A DNA stretch of 64,000 nucleotides from the NCBI GenBank assembly GCA_904419295.1, contig CAJFRA010000007.1:1-64000 (forward strand). Reading direction: 5' to 3'. Positions 7,996-17,784 of the stretch are shown in pieces (position 1 is the first letter of the stretch; each line of letters starts with the position of its first letter). Source of the DNA: Candidatus Pseudobutyricicoccus lothianensis (GTDB taxonomy: Bacteria > Bacillota > Clostridia > Oscillospirales > Butyricicoccaceae). Below the pieces are notes generated by a model. That model was not told the DNA's origin. It ran no database searches and saw only the letters and a list, made by a program, of their open reading frames with translations. A program made the position numbers and the translations under genes.

Positions 7996-10455
7996 ATGGC
8001 GCTGATCGCAAAAGTCGCCGTGAGCGCGGCAGTGGTATCCATCGACAAAGCCTACGACTACAAAGTGCCCGAACCTTGGCAGGGCCAAGTGGAACGGGGG
8101 CGGCGGGTGATGGTGCCCTTTGGAAAGGGCAACCACCTGACCGAAGGCTTTGTGCTGGATGTGGTCCGGCAGGAGCCGCCGGCCCGGCTGAAACCCTTGG
8201 CCCACGTATTCGATGGGACCGTCACACTGGATGAAGAGGCCATGCACTTGGCCAACGTCATCCGCCAGCGGTATTTCTGCACTTTTTTTGAAGCGGCTTC
8301 CCTGTGGATCCCGCCGGGCGTGTGGAGCCAAAAGACCCACTATCGCTTGGCGCCCGGCCTTTCGCCCGAAGAAGCGGCTGCCCGCTGCGGCGACGACTGG
8401 GATGCCCAGGCCATCTGCCAGTGGGTGGCCGGCAAAGAAGGACCGGTGGAAGAAGAGAGCCTGCGCCGCAGCTTCCCGGCGGCCCTTGTCAAACAAAAGT
8501 GCAAGGCTTTGCTGGAAGCCGGGGTGCTGGAAAAGACCGTGGCCTTTGAAGACGGCATCCGCCCCCAGACGATCCGCATTCTGCGGCTGGCCTGCCCGCT
8601 GGAGCAGGCGGTGAGCAGCTTGCGCCGGGGCCGTGGATATGAGGCGCGGCTGCAAGTGCTCCAGTGCATTGCAGGGTATGACGGCATTCCGGAAAAAGAG
8701 GTCTGCTACCTGACCGGGGCGTCCCCGGCCTCGGTGCGCACCCTGGTGCGGCGGGGGCTGGTGGAATGCACCGAACAGCAGGTCTACCGCAGGGTACCGG
8801 TGGATGTCCAGCCGGCCGGGCCCATCCGGCTGGAAGGGGAGCAGCAGCAGGCCTATGACCGGCTCCATGCTTTGCAGAACACCGCGCCGGCGGTGGCTCT
8901 GCTGCAAGGGGTGACGGGCAGCGGCAAGACGGAAGTGTACATCCGGCTGATCCAAGGGGTTCTGGAACAGGGGAAAGGCGCGATTTTGCTGGTGCCGGAG
9001 ATCGCGCTGACGCCCCAGATGCTGCGCCGCTTCTGCAGCCACTTTCAAGACCAGGTGGCAGTGTTCCACAGCGCGCTGACGCCGGCCCAGCGCTACGATG
9101 AATACCGCCGGGTGCGGGAGGGCAAAGCCCGGGTGGTGCTGGGCACCCGCAGCGCCGTATTCGCCCCGCTGCCCTCCATCGGCTTGATCGTGATGGACGA
9201 AGAGCAGGAATGGACGTATAAATCGGAGACTACGCCCCGCTACCACACCCGGGAGATCGCCAAATACCGCTGCGTGCACCACGGCGCCCTGCTGGTGCTG
9301 GGCAGCGCCACACCTGCGGTGGAGAGCCGGTATTTGGCGGAAAAAGGCACGTATCACCTGGTGGAGATGACAAAACGCTACCAGAACACGCCGCTGCCCC
9401 GGGTGGTGGTGGCCGACATGCGCCAGCACCTGAAAGACGGTGAGATCGACGTGATCGGCAAAGAGCTGGAGGCGGAGCTGGAAGCGAACCTGGCCCAGGG
9501 CGAACAAAGCGTGCTCTTTTTGAACCGGCGGGGCAACAGCCGCCTGCTCACCTGTGTGGCCTGCGGCTACACGCCCCAATGCGAAAATTGTTCGGTGGCG
9601 CTGACCTATCATTCCAAAAACAACCGGCTCATGTGTCACCACTGCGGCTATTCCCAGCCAGTGCCTGCAGCGTGCCCCCAGTGCGGGGCCGAAGAACTGC
9701 GGCTGGTGGGGTGCGGCACCCAAAAAGTCCAGCAGGAGCTGGAGCGGAAGTTCCCCGGGGTGGGCGTCATCCGCATGGATGCAGACACCACGGTGCAGCG
9801 CACCTCCCACGAGGCGCTGCTGGAACAGTTCGCCATGGGCAAAGCCCAGATCCTGCTGGGCACTCAGATGATCGCCAAAGGGCTGGATTTTGAAAACGTG
9901 ACCCTGGTGGGCGTGCTGGATGCCGATCTTTCGCTGTACAGCGGCGATTTCCGGGCGGGGGAGCGCACCTTTTCCCTGCTGACCCAGGTGGTGGGCCGGG
10001 CGGGCCGCCGGACCAAAGAGGGCCGGGCCGTCATACAGACCTATACGCCGGGGCACCCCATCATCCAGGCGGCGGCCGCCCAAGATTACGGGGCTTTTTA
10101 CCGCTATGAGATCGAAGTGCGCCAGGCGCTGCTGGCGCCGCCCTTTGCCGATGTGGCCAGTTTTTTGGCCAGCAGCCCGGTGCAGGAAAAAGCGTACCAG
10201 GCCGCCGCACGGCTGGCCGCCACCTTGCAGCAGTGCTTTGAAGGCCCTTACCGCGATTGCAAAGCGCCGGTGCTGGGGCCCGCCCCGGCGGCGATCCAGA
10301 TGATGAATAAAAAATACCGGTATCAAGTGAGTTTCCGCACCAAGGATACCACCCGCATCCGCCAGCTGATCATGGACGTATTGCGCGCCTTTTATGCAGA
10401 CCGTTCCAACCGGATGGTATCGTTGGCGGCGGATATCAACCCCTACTCGCTATAA
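7996..10455 (+). CDS. priA: Primosomal protein N' (PriA helicase)
   Basis: An 819-residue replication-restart helicase that reloads the replisome at stalled forks. An N-terminal DNA-binding domain is followed by Walker A (GVTGSGKTEVY), a DEEQ-type Walker B in MDEEQEWTYKSE (DEEH in many homologues), and the insertion with cysteines CVACGYTPQCENC and CHHCGYSQPVPAACPQCG, which bind two zinc ions. The helicase C-terminal part contains GTQMIAKGLDFENV and VVGRAGR. Length and order are complete. The priA-def-fmt order matches B. subtilis. Confidence 0.95.
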   Translation: MALIAKVAVSAAVVSIDKAYDYKVPEPWQGQVERGRRVMVPFGKGNHLTEGFVLDVVRQEPPARLKPLAHVFDGTVTLDEEAMHLANVIRQRYFCTFFEAASLWIPPGVWSQKTHYRLAPGLSPEEAAARCGDDWDAQAICQWVAGKEGPVEEESLRRSFPAALVKQKCKALLEAGVLEKTVAFEDGIRPQTIRILRLACPLEQAVSSLRRGRGYEARLQVLQCIAGYDGIPEKEVCYLTGASPASVRTLVRRGLVECTEQQVYRRVPVDVQPAGPIRLEGEQQQAYDRLHALQNTAPAVALLQGVTGSGKTEVYIRLIQGVLEQGKGAILLVPEIALTPQMLRRFCSHFQDQVAVFHSALTPAQRYDEYRRVREGKARVVLGTRSAVFAPLPSIGLIVMDEEQEWTYKSETTPRYHTREIAKYRCVHHGALLVLGSATPAVESRYLAEKGTYHLVEMTKRYQNTPLPRVVVADMRQHLKDGEIDVIGKELEAELEANLAQGEQSVLFLNRRGNSRLLTCVACGYTPQCENCSVALTYHSKNNRLMCHHCGYSQPVPAACPQCGAEELRLVGCGTQKVQQELERKFPGVGVIRMDADTTVQRTSHEALLEQFAMGKAQILLGTQMIAKGLDFENVTLVGVLDADLSLYSGDFRAGERTFSLLTQVVGRAGRRTKEGRAVIQTYTPGHPIIQAAAAQDYGAFYRYEIEVRQALLAPPFADVASFLASSPVQEKAYQAAARLAATLQQCFEGPYRDCKAPVLGPAPAAIQMMNKKYRYQVSFRTKDTTRIRQLIMDVLRAFYADRSNRMVSLAADINPYSL

Positions 10456-10507
10456 TCCCATGATTTTGCCATACAATATCACAGAAGAAAGAAATGAGGA
10501 ACGAGAA

Positions 10508-10975
10508 ATGGCCATTCGCAACATTGTCAAACAAGGAGACGGCATTTTGGAAAAAGTGTGCCGCCCGGTGACGGACTTCAACGGCCGTCTGCACCAGCTG
10601 CTGGACGACATGAAAGAGACGCTGGCAGCTGCCGAAGGCGCTGGCCTGGCCGCTCCCCAGGTGGGGGTGCTGCGGCGGGCGGTCATCATCATCGATGACG
10701 AAGGCGGCTACATTGAAATGGTCAACCCGGTGATCACCCAGGCAGAAGGCAGCCAGGATGGCCCGGAGGGCTGCCTGAGCGTGCCCGGCCGCTACGGCAT
10801 GGTGGAGCGGCCCCAGCAGGTCACCGTAGAATTCCAGGACCGCTACGGCGAAAAGAAGACGCTGCACCTGGAGGACTTTTTGGCCCGTGCCGCCTGCCAT
10901 GAAGTAGACCACCTGGACGGCAAGCTGTACCTGCGGCTGGTCTCCCGCTTTTTGACACCGGAGGAGTTGGAATGA
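10508..10975 (+). CDS. def: Peptide deformylase
   Basis: Removes the N-formyl group from nascent proteins. It is 155 aa with all three metal-site motifs: GAGLAAPQVG, EGCLSVPG and HEVDHLDG. The GAAATGAGGAACGAGAA leader gives a ribosome binding site for ATG 10508. It overlaps fmt by 4 nt, so the two formylation genes are coupled. Confidence 0.95.
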   Translation: MAIRNIVKQGDGILEKVCRPVTDFNGRLHQLLDDMKETLAAAEGAGLAAPQVGVLRRAVIIIDDEGGYIEMVNPVITQAEGSQDGPEGCLSVPGRYGMVERPQQVTVEFQDRYGEKKTLHLEDFLARAACHEVDHLDGKLYLRLVSRFLTPEELE

Positions 10976-11904
10976 TGCGCATCGTATACATGGGCACGCC
11001 GGATTTCGCCGTGGCCCCGCTGGAAGCTTTGGTGGAGGCAGGGTATCCGGTGGCCGGGGTGTTTACCCAGCAGGATAAGCCCAAAAACCGGGGGATGAAA
11101 ATGCAGCCGCCGCCGGTCAAAGTGGCGGCCCAAGCCCACGGCATACCGGTGTTCCAGCCGAAGAGCTGGAAGGGAGAGGAAGCCTACGAGCAGCTGCGGG
11201 CACTGGAGCCCGAATTGGTGGTGGTGACCGCCTATGGCAAGCTGCTGCCTCGGCGGGTGCTGGATCTGCCTCGGTATGGCTGCATCAACGTCCACGCCTC
11301 GCTGCTGCCCGATTACCGGGGGGCCAGCCCCATCCAGCAGGTGATCCTGCGGGGGGAAAAGCAGAGCGGCGTGACGATTATGCAGATGGACGAGGGCCTG
11401 GACACCGGCGATATGCTGCTGCGCCGGGCCATCGATCTGGCGCCGGATGAAACGGCGGACAGTCTGCACGACAAGCTGGCGGCACTGGGGGCAGGGCTGC
11501 TGGTGGAATGTGTGGAGAAGCTGGGAAAAGGGGAGATCACCCCGGAGCCCCAGCCAGAGGCCTGCCGGTTCTATGCGCCCCTGATCCGCAAAGAGGATGG
11601 GCACATCCACTTTACAGAACAGGCGGAGCAGATCGATCGCATGGCCCGGGGGCTCCAACCCTGGCCGGGGACGTTCTCCCATTTGGGCGGCCAGACCATC
11701 AAATTGTTCGATATCACTGTAGAGCAGGACGGCCCTTCGGGGGAATGCGGCGCGATCCTGGGTTGTGGGAAGCAAGGGCTCCAAGTGGCCTGTGCCGATG
11801 GCGTCGTGACCATCGGGCAGCTCCAGGCGCCCGGCGGAAAGAGAATGGCTTGTGTTGACTATTTTCGGGGCCATCCTTATAATAAGGATGTTCACTTTGA
11901 GTAG
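10972..11904 (+). CDS. fmt: Methionyl-tRNA formyltransferase
   Basis: Formylates initiator Met-tRNA using 10-formyl-THF. It is 310 aa and starts MMRIVYMGTPDFAV. The formyltransferase core includes VHASLLPDYRGASPIQ and DEGLDTGDM, followed by an OB-like C-terminal domain. The start overlaps the def stop (ATGATGCGC offers two alternative ATG codons, at 10972 and 10975). Confidence 0.95.
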   Translation: MMRIVYMGTPDFAVAPLEALVEAGYPVAGVFTQQDKPKNRGMKMQPPPVKVAAQAHGIPVFQPKSWKGEEAYEQLRALEPELVVVTAYGKLLPRRVLDLPRYGCINVHASLLPDYRGASPIQQVILRGEKQSGVTIMQMDEGLDTGDMLLRRAIDLAPDETADSLHDKLAALGAGLLVECVEKLGKGEITPEPQPEACRFYAPLIRKEDGHIHFTEQAEQIDRMARGLQPWPGTFSHLGGQTIKLFDITVEQDGPSGECGAILGCGKQGLQVACADGVVTIGQLQAPGGKRMACVDYFRGHPYNKDVHFE

Positions 11905-11921
11905 CAGAAAGGTGAGTCATT

Positions 11922-12608
11922 ATGTTTTTTGATTACTATTATTTGATCTTGGTGGTGCCTGCCATCCTGTTTGCCCTATGGGCCCAAAGCCAGGTGAACA
12001 GTGCCTTCAACCAATATTCCAAAGTGCGCACCCTGCGTGGCCTCACCGGCGCCCAGGCGGCAGAGGCAGTCCTGCGGGCCCATGGCATTTACGATGTGCA
12101 GATCCAGCACATTGCCGGCAACCTGACGGACCATTTCGATCCGCGGGACAAAGTGATCCGCCTGTCGGACAATGTCTTCCACAACGATTCCGTGGCAGCG
12201 GTGGGCGTGGCCGCCCACGAGGCGGGCCATGCGGTGCAGTATGCCGAAGGCTATGGCCCCATCAAGCTGCGCAATGCCATCATCCCCATCACCCAGATCG
12301 GTTCCACCTTGACTTGGCCGCTGCTGGTCATCGGCCTGATCCTGTCGGCCCCCAGCCTGATCTATCTGGGCATTGCCTTTTTTGGCTGCTCCACAGTGTT
12401 CCAGGCAGTGACGCTGCCGGTGGAATTCAACGCCTCCAACCGGGCGCTGGCCGCGCTGGAAAGCGGCGGCATGCTGAGCCAGGAAGAGATGCCTGGCGCC
12501 CGCAAGACCCTGCGGGCCGCTGCGCTGACCTATGTGGCGGCGCTGGCGGTCTCCATCGCCCAGCTGCTGCGGCTGTTGCTGCTCTTTGGCGGCCGGCGGG
12601 ACGACTGA
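11922..12608 (+). CDS. Membrane zinc metallopeptidase (YugP-like, PF04298)
   Basis: A 228-residue membrane protein with an N-terminal helix (YLILVVPAILFALWAQ), a zinc motif HEAGH in VGVAAHEAGHAVQYAEGYG (around residue 97) and two or three C-terminal hydrophobic helices. It is the zinc-peptidase family found beside fmt and rsmB in many Clostridia. No physiological substrate is known. It lies 17 nt after fmt with GAAAGGTGA as ribosome binding site. Confidence 0.85.
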   Translation: MFFDYYYLILVVPAILFALWAQSQVNSAFNQYSKVRTLRGLTGAQAAEAVLRAHGIYDVQIQHIAGNLTDHFDPRDKVIRLSDNVFHNDSVAAVGVAAHEAGHAVQYAEGYGPIKLRNAIIPITQIGSTLTWPLLVIGLILSAPSLIYLGIAFFGCSTVFQAVTLPVEFNASNRALAALESGGMLSQEEMPGARKTLRAAALTYVAALAVSIAQLLRLLLLFGGRRDD

Positions 12609-12609
12609 T

Positions 12610-13947
12610 ATGGCAGGCGATGCGCGCGCAGCCGCGCTGGCGGGCCTCAAGGCCCAACGGACCCAGGGCACATGGCCCGACCAATTTGTCAAAAAGGAGC
12701 TGGGGCAGTGGGGGCTGAGCCGGCAAGATACGGCGCTGGCCGTACAGCTGCTGTACGGCACCCTGCAAAACCGGCAGCTCATCGATTTTTACTTGGCCAG
12801 CTATTCTTCACGCAAATTGCAGAAGATCATGCCGCCTGTGCTGGATGCCTTGCGCCTTGGGGTCTATCAGCTGGTCTTCCTCGACAAAATACCGGCCAGC
12901 GCCGCCGTCAATGAATCGGTGCGCTTGGCCCGGCGCAGTGGCGGCCCCCAGGCGGCGGGGTTTGCCAACGCCGTATTGCGGCAAGTGGCGGCCAACCGGG
13001 ACCACCTTCCCCTGGTGGACCAGGCGGACTTTGCCGCCTATTTGTCCACCCGCTATTCCCACCCCCTTTGGTTTGCCCAGCGCATGCTGAAGATCTTGGG
13101 GCCCGAAGGGGCGGAAAGGCTGTTTGCCGCCGACAACCAAGTGCCGCCGGTGACGGTCCGGGTGAACACCCTGCGGACGGATCCGGCCGCCCTGGGGCAG
13201 GCTTTGGAAGGGGAAGGGGTCCGCTCCACCCCCCACCCTTGGCTGCCCGACTGTTTGGTCATGGAGACCGGCGGCAACCTCACCGAGACCCAAGCTTTCC
13301 AAAAAGGGCTTTTTTACATCCAAGACCCGGCCAGCCAGCTGCCGCCTTGGGCCCTGGCGGTCCAGCCGGGGGAAGATGTGCTGGACCTGTGCGCAGCGCC
13401 CGGCGGAAAAACGATGATCGCCGCACAAATGCAGAGGGGGCAAGGCAAACTGCTTGCCATGGATATTCATGTGTTTAAATGCGAAGAACTGCTGCAGACA
13501 AGCCGGCGGTACGGCATTGAAAACTTGGAAGTCCGGGCGGCGGATTCCGCAGTGTTCCAGCCTGGGCTGGAAGGGGCTTTCCACAAGGTGATCTGCGACG
13601 TCCCCTGCTCCGGCATGGGCATCCTGCGCAAAAAAGCGGACATCCGCTTTAAGCAAGCCGGTGATGTGGAAGGGCTTCCCGGCCTGCAAAAACGCATTTT
13701 GTCTTGTGCCGGCGCCTACTGCAAGCCGGGCGGCACGGTGGTGTATTCTACCTGTACCGTGCTGCCCGAAGAGAACGAGCAGGTCGTACAGGCCTTTTTG
13801 GCGGAAAACCCCGCCTTTTCCCTGGCGCCTCTCGTGCTGCCCGGCCTGGGTGAAGAGCCCCGGGGCTGGCGCACGCTGTACCCTCACACCGATGGCACAG
13901 ACGGGTTCTTTTTGGCCTGCCTGCGCCGGAATCAGGAGTCATTATGA
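12610..13947 (+). CDS. rsmB: 16S rRNA m5C967 methyltransferase
   Basis: A 445-residue RsmB. An N-terminal NusB-like RNA-binding domain is followed by a SAM-dependent methyltransferase domain with DLCAAPGGKT (SAM loop), CDVPCSGMG (motif IV cysteine) and YSTCTVLPEENE (motif VI catalytic cysteine). ATG 12610 begins 1 nt after the zinc-peptidase stop. An upstream in-frame extension is read inside that gene and is not conserved. Confidence 0.93.
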   Translation: MAGDARAAALAGLKAQRTQGTWPDQFVKKELGQWGLSRQDTALAVQLLYGTLQNRQLIDFYLASYSSRKLQKIMPPVLDALRLGVYQLVFLDKIPASAAVNESVRLARRSGGPQAAGFANAVLRQVAANRDHLPLVDQADFAAYLSTRYSHPLWFAQRMLKILGPEGAERLFAADNQVPPVTVRVNTLRTDPAALGQALEGEGVRSTPHPWLPDCLVMETGGNLTETQAFQKGLFYIQDPASQLPPWALAVQPGEDVLDLCAAPGGKTMIAAQMQRGQGKLLAMDIHVFKCEELLQTSRRYGIENLEVRAADSAVFQPGLEGAFHKVICDVPCSGMGILRKKADIRFKQAGDVEGLPGLQKRILSCAGAYCKPGGTVVYSTCTVLPEENEQVVQAFLAENPAFSLAPLVLPGLGEEPRGWRTLYPHTDGTDGFFLACLRRNQESL

Positions 13948-15002
13948 GTGAAAGTGAAAAAGTGTGTCTCAGATCCATGCTGCCCGAAGAGCTCAAGGCT
14001 TTTTTGACTGGGATGGGCCAGCCCGGATACCGGGCGGGGCAAGTCTTCCGCTGGCTCAGCCAGGGCGTCTGCTCCTTCGATGAGATGAGCGACCTGCCCA
14101 AGAGCCTGCGGGCCCAGCTGGAACAGCAGGCATACATCAGCCGACCGGAGATCGTGCGCAAACAGGTCTCCGCCCGGGATGGGACCATCAAATACTTATT
14201 CGGGCTGCAGGACGGCAACTGTGTGGAAACAGTGGTCATGCGGTATGAACACGGCAACAGTGTCTGCCTTTCCACCCAGGCCGGCTGCCACATGGGCTGC
14301 GCCTTCTGCGCCTCCTATGAGCGGGGGGCCACCCGGAATTTGACGCCGGCGGAGATCTTGGACCAGGTGCTCTGGGCCGGCAAAGACAGCGGATTGAAGA
14401 TCTCCCACATCGTGCTGATGGGCACCGGCGAACCGCTGGACAACTACGACAACGTGGTGCAGTTCCTGCGCCTGGTCACCCATCCCGATGGGCTCAACAT
14501 CAGCATGCGGCACATCTCCCTTTCCACCTGCGGCCTGGTGCCCCGCATTTACGATTTGGCGGCGCTCCACTGGCAGCTGACTTTGTCCATCTCGCTCCAT
14601 GCGCCCAACAACGCCATACGCAGCACCATCATGCCGGTCAACCGGCGGTACCCGGTGGAACAGCTGATGCAGGCGTGCCGGGATTATTTTGCGGCCACGG
14701 GCCGGCGGATCTCATTTGAATACGCCATGATCGCCGGGGTGAACGACAGCGATGCCTGCGCCGATCAGCTGTGCGATCTGCTGCGGGGGCTGATGTGCCA
14801 TGTCAACCTGATCCCGCTGAACCACGTGGAGGGCAGCCCGCTCTTGCCCTCCAGCAAACAGACCATCCGCCGGTTTCAGCAGATCTTGCAGAACCGCAGA
14901 ATCAATGCCACGGTGCGCCGCAGTTTGGGCGGCGACATCGACGCTTCCTGCGGGCAGCTGCGCCGCAAGGCCATGGCGGAAAAGGAGGGAGCCAAAGGAT
15001 GA
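13944..15002 (+). CDS. rlmN: Dual-specificity rRNA/tRNA m2A methyltransferase RlmN
   Basis: A radical-SAM enzyme that methylates C2 of A2503 in 23S rRNA and A37 in some tRNAs. It is 352 aa. The cluster cysteines are C115, C119 and C122 in AGCHMGCAFCAS, and the catalytic cysteine is near residue 343 in GGDIDASCGQLR. The GTGEPLDNYDNV SAM-binding segment is present. It overlaps both neighbours by 4 nt, indicating tight operon structure. Confidence 0.95.
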   Translation: MSESEKVCLRSMLPEELKAFLTGMGQPGYRAGQVFRWLSQGVCSFDEMSDLPKSLRAQLEQQAYISRPEIVRKQVSARDGTIKYLFGLQDGNCVETVVMRYEHGNSVCLSTQAGCHMGCAFCASYERGATRNLTPAEILDQVLWAGKDSGLKISHIVLMGTGEPLDNYDNVVQFLRLVTHPDGLNISMRHISLSTCGLVPRIYDLAALHWQLTLSISLHAPNNAIRSTIMPVNRRYPVEQLMQACRDYFAATGRRISFEYAMIAGVNDSDACADQLCDLLRGLMCHVNLIPLNHVEGSPLLPSSKQTIRRFQQILQNRRINATVRRSLGGDIDASCGQLRRKAMAEKEGAKG

Positions 15003-15727
15003 AACTCTGGGGCAGTTCGGATATTGGCGTCGTGCGCCAGGAGAACCAGGATACCTACATGCTGCACGAGCTGGAAGACGGCGCGCTGCTGGTGGTGTGT
15101 GACGGCATGGGCGGCGCCAAGGGAGGAAGTACCGCCAGTTCCACCGCCAGCCATGCCTTTGCAGAGGCAGTGGAGCAAGGGTATCAAAAGAATATGAAGC
15201 CTTCGGAAATGGCGGACCTGGTGGCCCTGGCGGCCACAAAGGCCAATGCCGCCGTTTATCAAGCGGCCCGGCAGGACCCATCCCTGAGCGGCATGGGCAC
15301 CACCCTGGTGTGCCTGCTGGCCCAGGGGATGGACGCTATCGTGGGCAACATCGGCGACAGCCGGGCCTATTTGATCGATGAGGAAGGCATGCGCCAGGTG
15401 ACCCACGACCACTCGCTGGTGGCCGAGATGGTGCGCCGGGGCGAGCTTTCCAGCCGGGAGGCTTCCCGCCATCCCAACAAAAATGTCATCACCCGCGCCC
15501 TGGGCGTGGAGAGCAATGTTTCCTGCGACGTGTTTCCGCTGTCGCTGAAAAAAGGCCAGTATGTGCTGCTTTGTTCCGATGGGCTGACCAACGAGGTCAG
15601 CGAACCGGAGATCTATTACGAGGTGTTTCAATCCCAGGCGCCTGAGCGGGCCTGCGACACCTTGATCGAGATCGCCCGGAGCAGGGGCGGCCATGATAAC
15701 ATCACCGTGGTGCTGGCGTCATTTTAG
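14999..15727 (+). CDS. prpC: PP2C-type Ser/Thr phosphatase (Stp1/PrpC)
   Basis: A 242-residue metal-dependent phosphatase that reverses PrkC phosphorylation. The PP2C motifs VRQENQD, VCDGMGGAKGG, GNIGDSRAYL, DHSLV and CSDGLTNEV are all present, as is HDNITVVL. ATG 14999 has a strong ribosome binding site (AAAGGAGGGAGCC) inside the 3' end of rlmN and overlaps its stop. It directly precedes its partner kinase. Confidence 0.94.
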   Translation: MKLWGSSDIGVVRQENQDTYMLHELEDGALLVVCDGMGGAKGGSTASSTASHAFAEAVEQGYQKNMKPSEMADLVALAATKANAAVYQAARQDPSLSGMGTTLVCLLAQGMDAIVGNIGDSRAYLIDEEGMRQVTHDHSLVAEMVRRGELSSREASRHPNKNVITRALGVESNVSCDVFPLSLKKGQYVLLCSDGLTNEVSEPEIYYEVFQSQAPERACDTLIEIARSRGGHDNITVVLASF

Positions 15728-15738
15728 GAGGTTGTACG

Positions 15739-17784
15739 GTGGACAAATATATTGGAAAAATGCTCGATAACCGGTATGAGATCTTAGAGGTGATCGGGCG
15801 GGGTGGTATGGCTGTGGTCTACAAGGCCAAATGCCACCGGCTGAACCGCTTTGTGGCGGTGAAGATTTTGAAGGAAGAGCTGGCCCAGGACGAAGAGTTC
15901 CGCCAGCGGTTCCGGGATGAATCCCAGGCGGTGGCCATGTTGTCCCACCCCAACATCGTATCGGTCTACGACGTCTCCCGTTCGGGTGATGTGGAATATA
16001 TCGTGATGGAGCTGATCGACGGCATCACGCTGAAAGACTATCTGGAGCGCCAGAGCCCGCTGGGCTGGAAAGAGACCACTTTTTTTGCCCTGCAGATCGC
16101 CAAGGCCCTGGAACACGCCCACAGCCGCGGCATCATCCACCGGGATATCAAGCCCCAGAACATCATGGTCCTGCGGGATGGCACGGTCAAAGTGGCTGAC
16201 TTTGGCATTGCCCGCCAGGCCGCCAGCACCAATACATACAACCTGCGGGAGGCCATCGGCTCAGTGCACTATGTGTCGCCCGAGCAGGCCCGGGGCAGCC
16301 ACATCGACAACCGCTCCGACCTGTATTCCCTGGGCGTCGTCATGTATGAAATGCTGACCGGCCGCCTGCCCTTTGTGGGTGACACGCCTTTGGAGGTGGC
16401 GCTGCAGCACATCAATTCGGTGCCGCTGCCCCCGTCGGACTATGTGCCGAATATCCCCAAAACGCTGGAACACATCGTGATGAAGGCCATGGCCCCTGTG
16501 CCGGCGGACCGCTATAACAACGCCACAGAACTGATCCAGGACATCGAGCGGTTCCGCAACGACCCCCATTACCAGGTAGACGTCCCCCGGACTGCAGTGC
16601 CGGACAGCAACCTGCGGGACCCGGGGGAGACCCAAGTGATCCAATACACCTCCCAGCTGGCCTCTGCCGGGGCTAGGAACAGCTCGCCCACCCGGCACAC
16701 GCCCCCCGTCCGCCCGCGGCCTCTGGAAGAAGAAGAGGAGGAGGACGAGGAGGAGCCCCGCCGCAGCGGGAAAAAGCGGCGTATTTCCAGCTCTCTTCTG
16801 TTCACCATTTTGGCGGTGTCCATCTTCGTCATTGGCGCCGGCTTCTTCATCGCGGCGGTGATGAACCCCTTTGGCGGCGACGACAGCGGCCGGGATGACC
16901 CGGATGCTGCCAGCCTGACGGCGCCCAAGCTGGTGGGCCGGCAGTATACCGATGTGATCGGTGACCGAAGCCTGGAAGAACAGGGGATCGCCATCGTGGA
17001 GCAATCGCGGGAATACGACGAGGAGGCAGAAGAAGGGGAGATCATCTCCCAAACGCCGGAGGAAGGCGACCCCCTGGATGAAGATAAGACCATTTATGTG
17101 GTGGTCAGCTTGGGGCCCAACACCGGTGAGATGCCCGATGTAGTCAACCAGGAGTGGCGGCAGGCCCGCATCGCCATCGATGCCGCCGCCAGGGAAGCGG
17201 GCATCCAGATCACCTATGGGGAGAATGTGGAGGAATACTCCGACACCTATCTGGAAGGATACGTCATTGAATCGGACCCCAAAAAGGGAGAAGAACTGAA
17301 AGACGGCGATGTGGTGACGCTGACGGTGAGCCGTGGGCCGGAGATCAAAGAAGTCAGCGTGCCCGATGTGGAGGGCGACGATGTGGAAAGCGCCCGCTCT
17401 GCCCTTTCCCAGCGGAACTTGCAGGCCAATGTGACCGAGCGGGAAAGCGACCGGCCCGCAGGAGAAGTGCTGGAACAGAGCCCCAAAGGCGGCACTACGG
17501 CAGAAGAGGGCAGCACGGTGGACCTGGTCGTCAGTTCGGGCCCGGCCGAAGAGCCCCAGCAGGTGGAAAAGATCTTTACCATACTGCTGACCCCCGATTT
17601 GAACGACCCGGATAGCCCCATTCAAGTGGTGGTGACTGTGGACGGGCAAAAACAGTACGACCAGCAGCACACCCTGGACGAAGGGGAGATCGAAGTGAGG
17701 CTGACTGCCACCGAAGGGGAGAGCCACACCATCCAAGTGATGCAAAACGGTGTGAACACCACAACAGAGACGGTGACATTCTGA
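15739..17784 (+). CDS. prkC: PASTA-domain Ser/Thr kinase PrkC/Stk1
   Basis: A 681-residue membrane kinase that senses muropeptides and controls spore germination and cell-wall growth. The N-terminal kinase domain has GRGGMAVVY (glycine loop), VAVKIL (lysine), HRDIKPQN and DFGIA. It is followed by an acidic linker with an EEEEEDEEE run, one membrane helix (about 352-374), three PASTA repeats and a short C-terminal domain. It starts with GTG behind TAGGAGGT, 11 nt after prpC. The acidic linker next to the membrane is long but not unique. Confidence 0.95.
   Translation: MDKYIGKMLDNRYEILEVIGRGGMAVVYKAKCHRLNRFVAVKILKEELAQDEEFRQRFRDESQAVAMLSHPNIVSVYDVSRSGDVEYIVMELIDGITLKDYLERQSPLGWKETTFFALQIAKALEHAHSRGIIHRDIKPQNIMVLRDGTVKVADFGIARQAASTNTYNLREAIGSVHYVSPEQARGSHIDNRSDLYSLGVVMYEMLTGRLPFVGDTPLEVALQHINSVPLPPSDYVPNIPKTLEHIVMKAMAPVPADRYNNATELIQDIERFRNDPHYQVDVPRTAVPDSNLRDPGETQVIQYTSQLASAGARNSSPTRHTPPVRPRPLEEEEEEDEEEPRRSGKKRRISSSLLFTILAVSIFVIGAGFFIAAVMNPFGGDDSGRDDPDAASLTAPKLVGRQYTDVIGDRSLEEQGIAIVEQSREYDEEAEEGEIISQTPEEGDPLDEDKTIYVVVSLGPNTGEMPDVVNQEWRQARIAIDAAAREAGIQITYGENVEEYSDTYLEGYVIESDPKKGEELKDGDVVTLTVSRGPEIKEVSVPDVEGDDVESARSALSQRNLQANVTERESDRPAGEVLEQSPKGGTTAEEGSTVDLVVSSGPAEEPQQVEKIFTILLTPDLNDPDSPIQVVVTVDGQKQYDQQHTLDEGEIEVRLTATEGESHTIQVMQNGVNTTTETVTF

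Noticed and set aside
7597..10326. Very long open frame on the - strand opposite priA (about 900 codons)
   Set aside because: A composition artefact of GC-rich DNA: no recognisable motifs, no ribosome binding site, and a well-supported gene on the other strand. The same applies to long antisense frames opposite cdaR, prkC, ligA and others.
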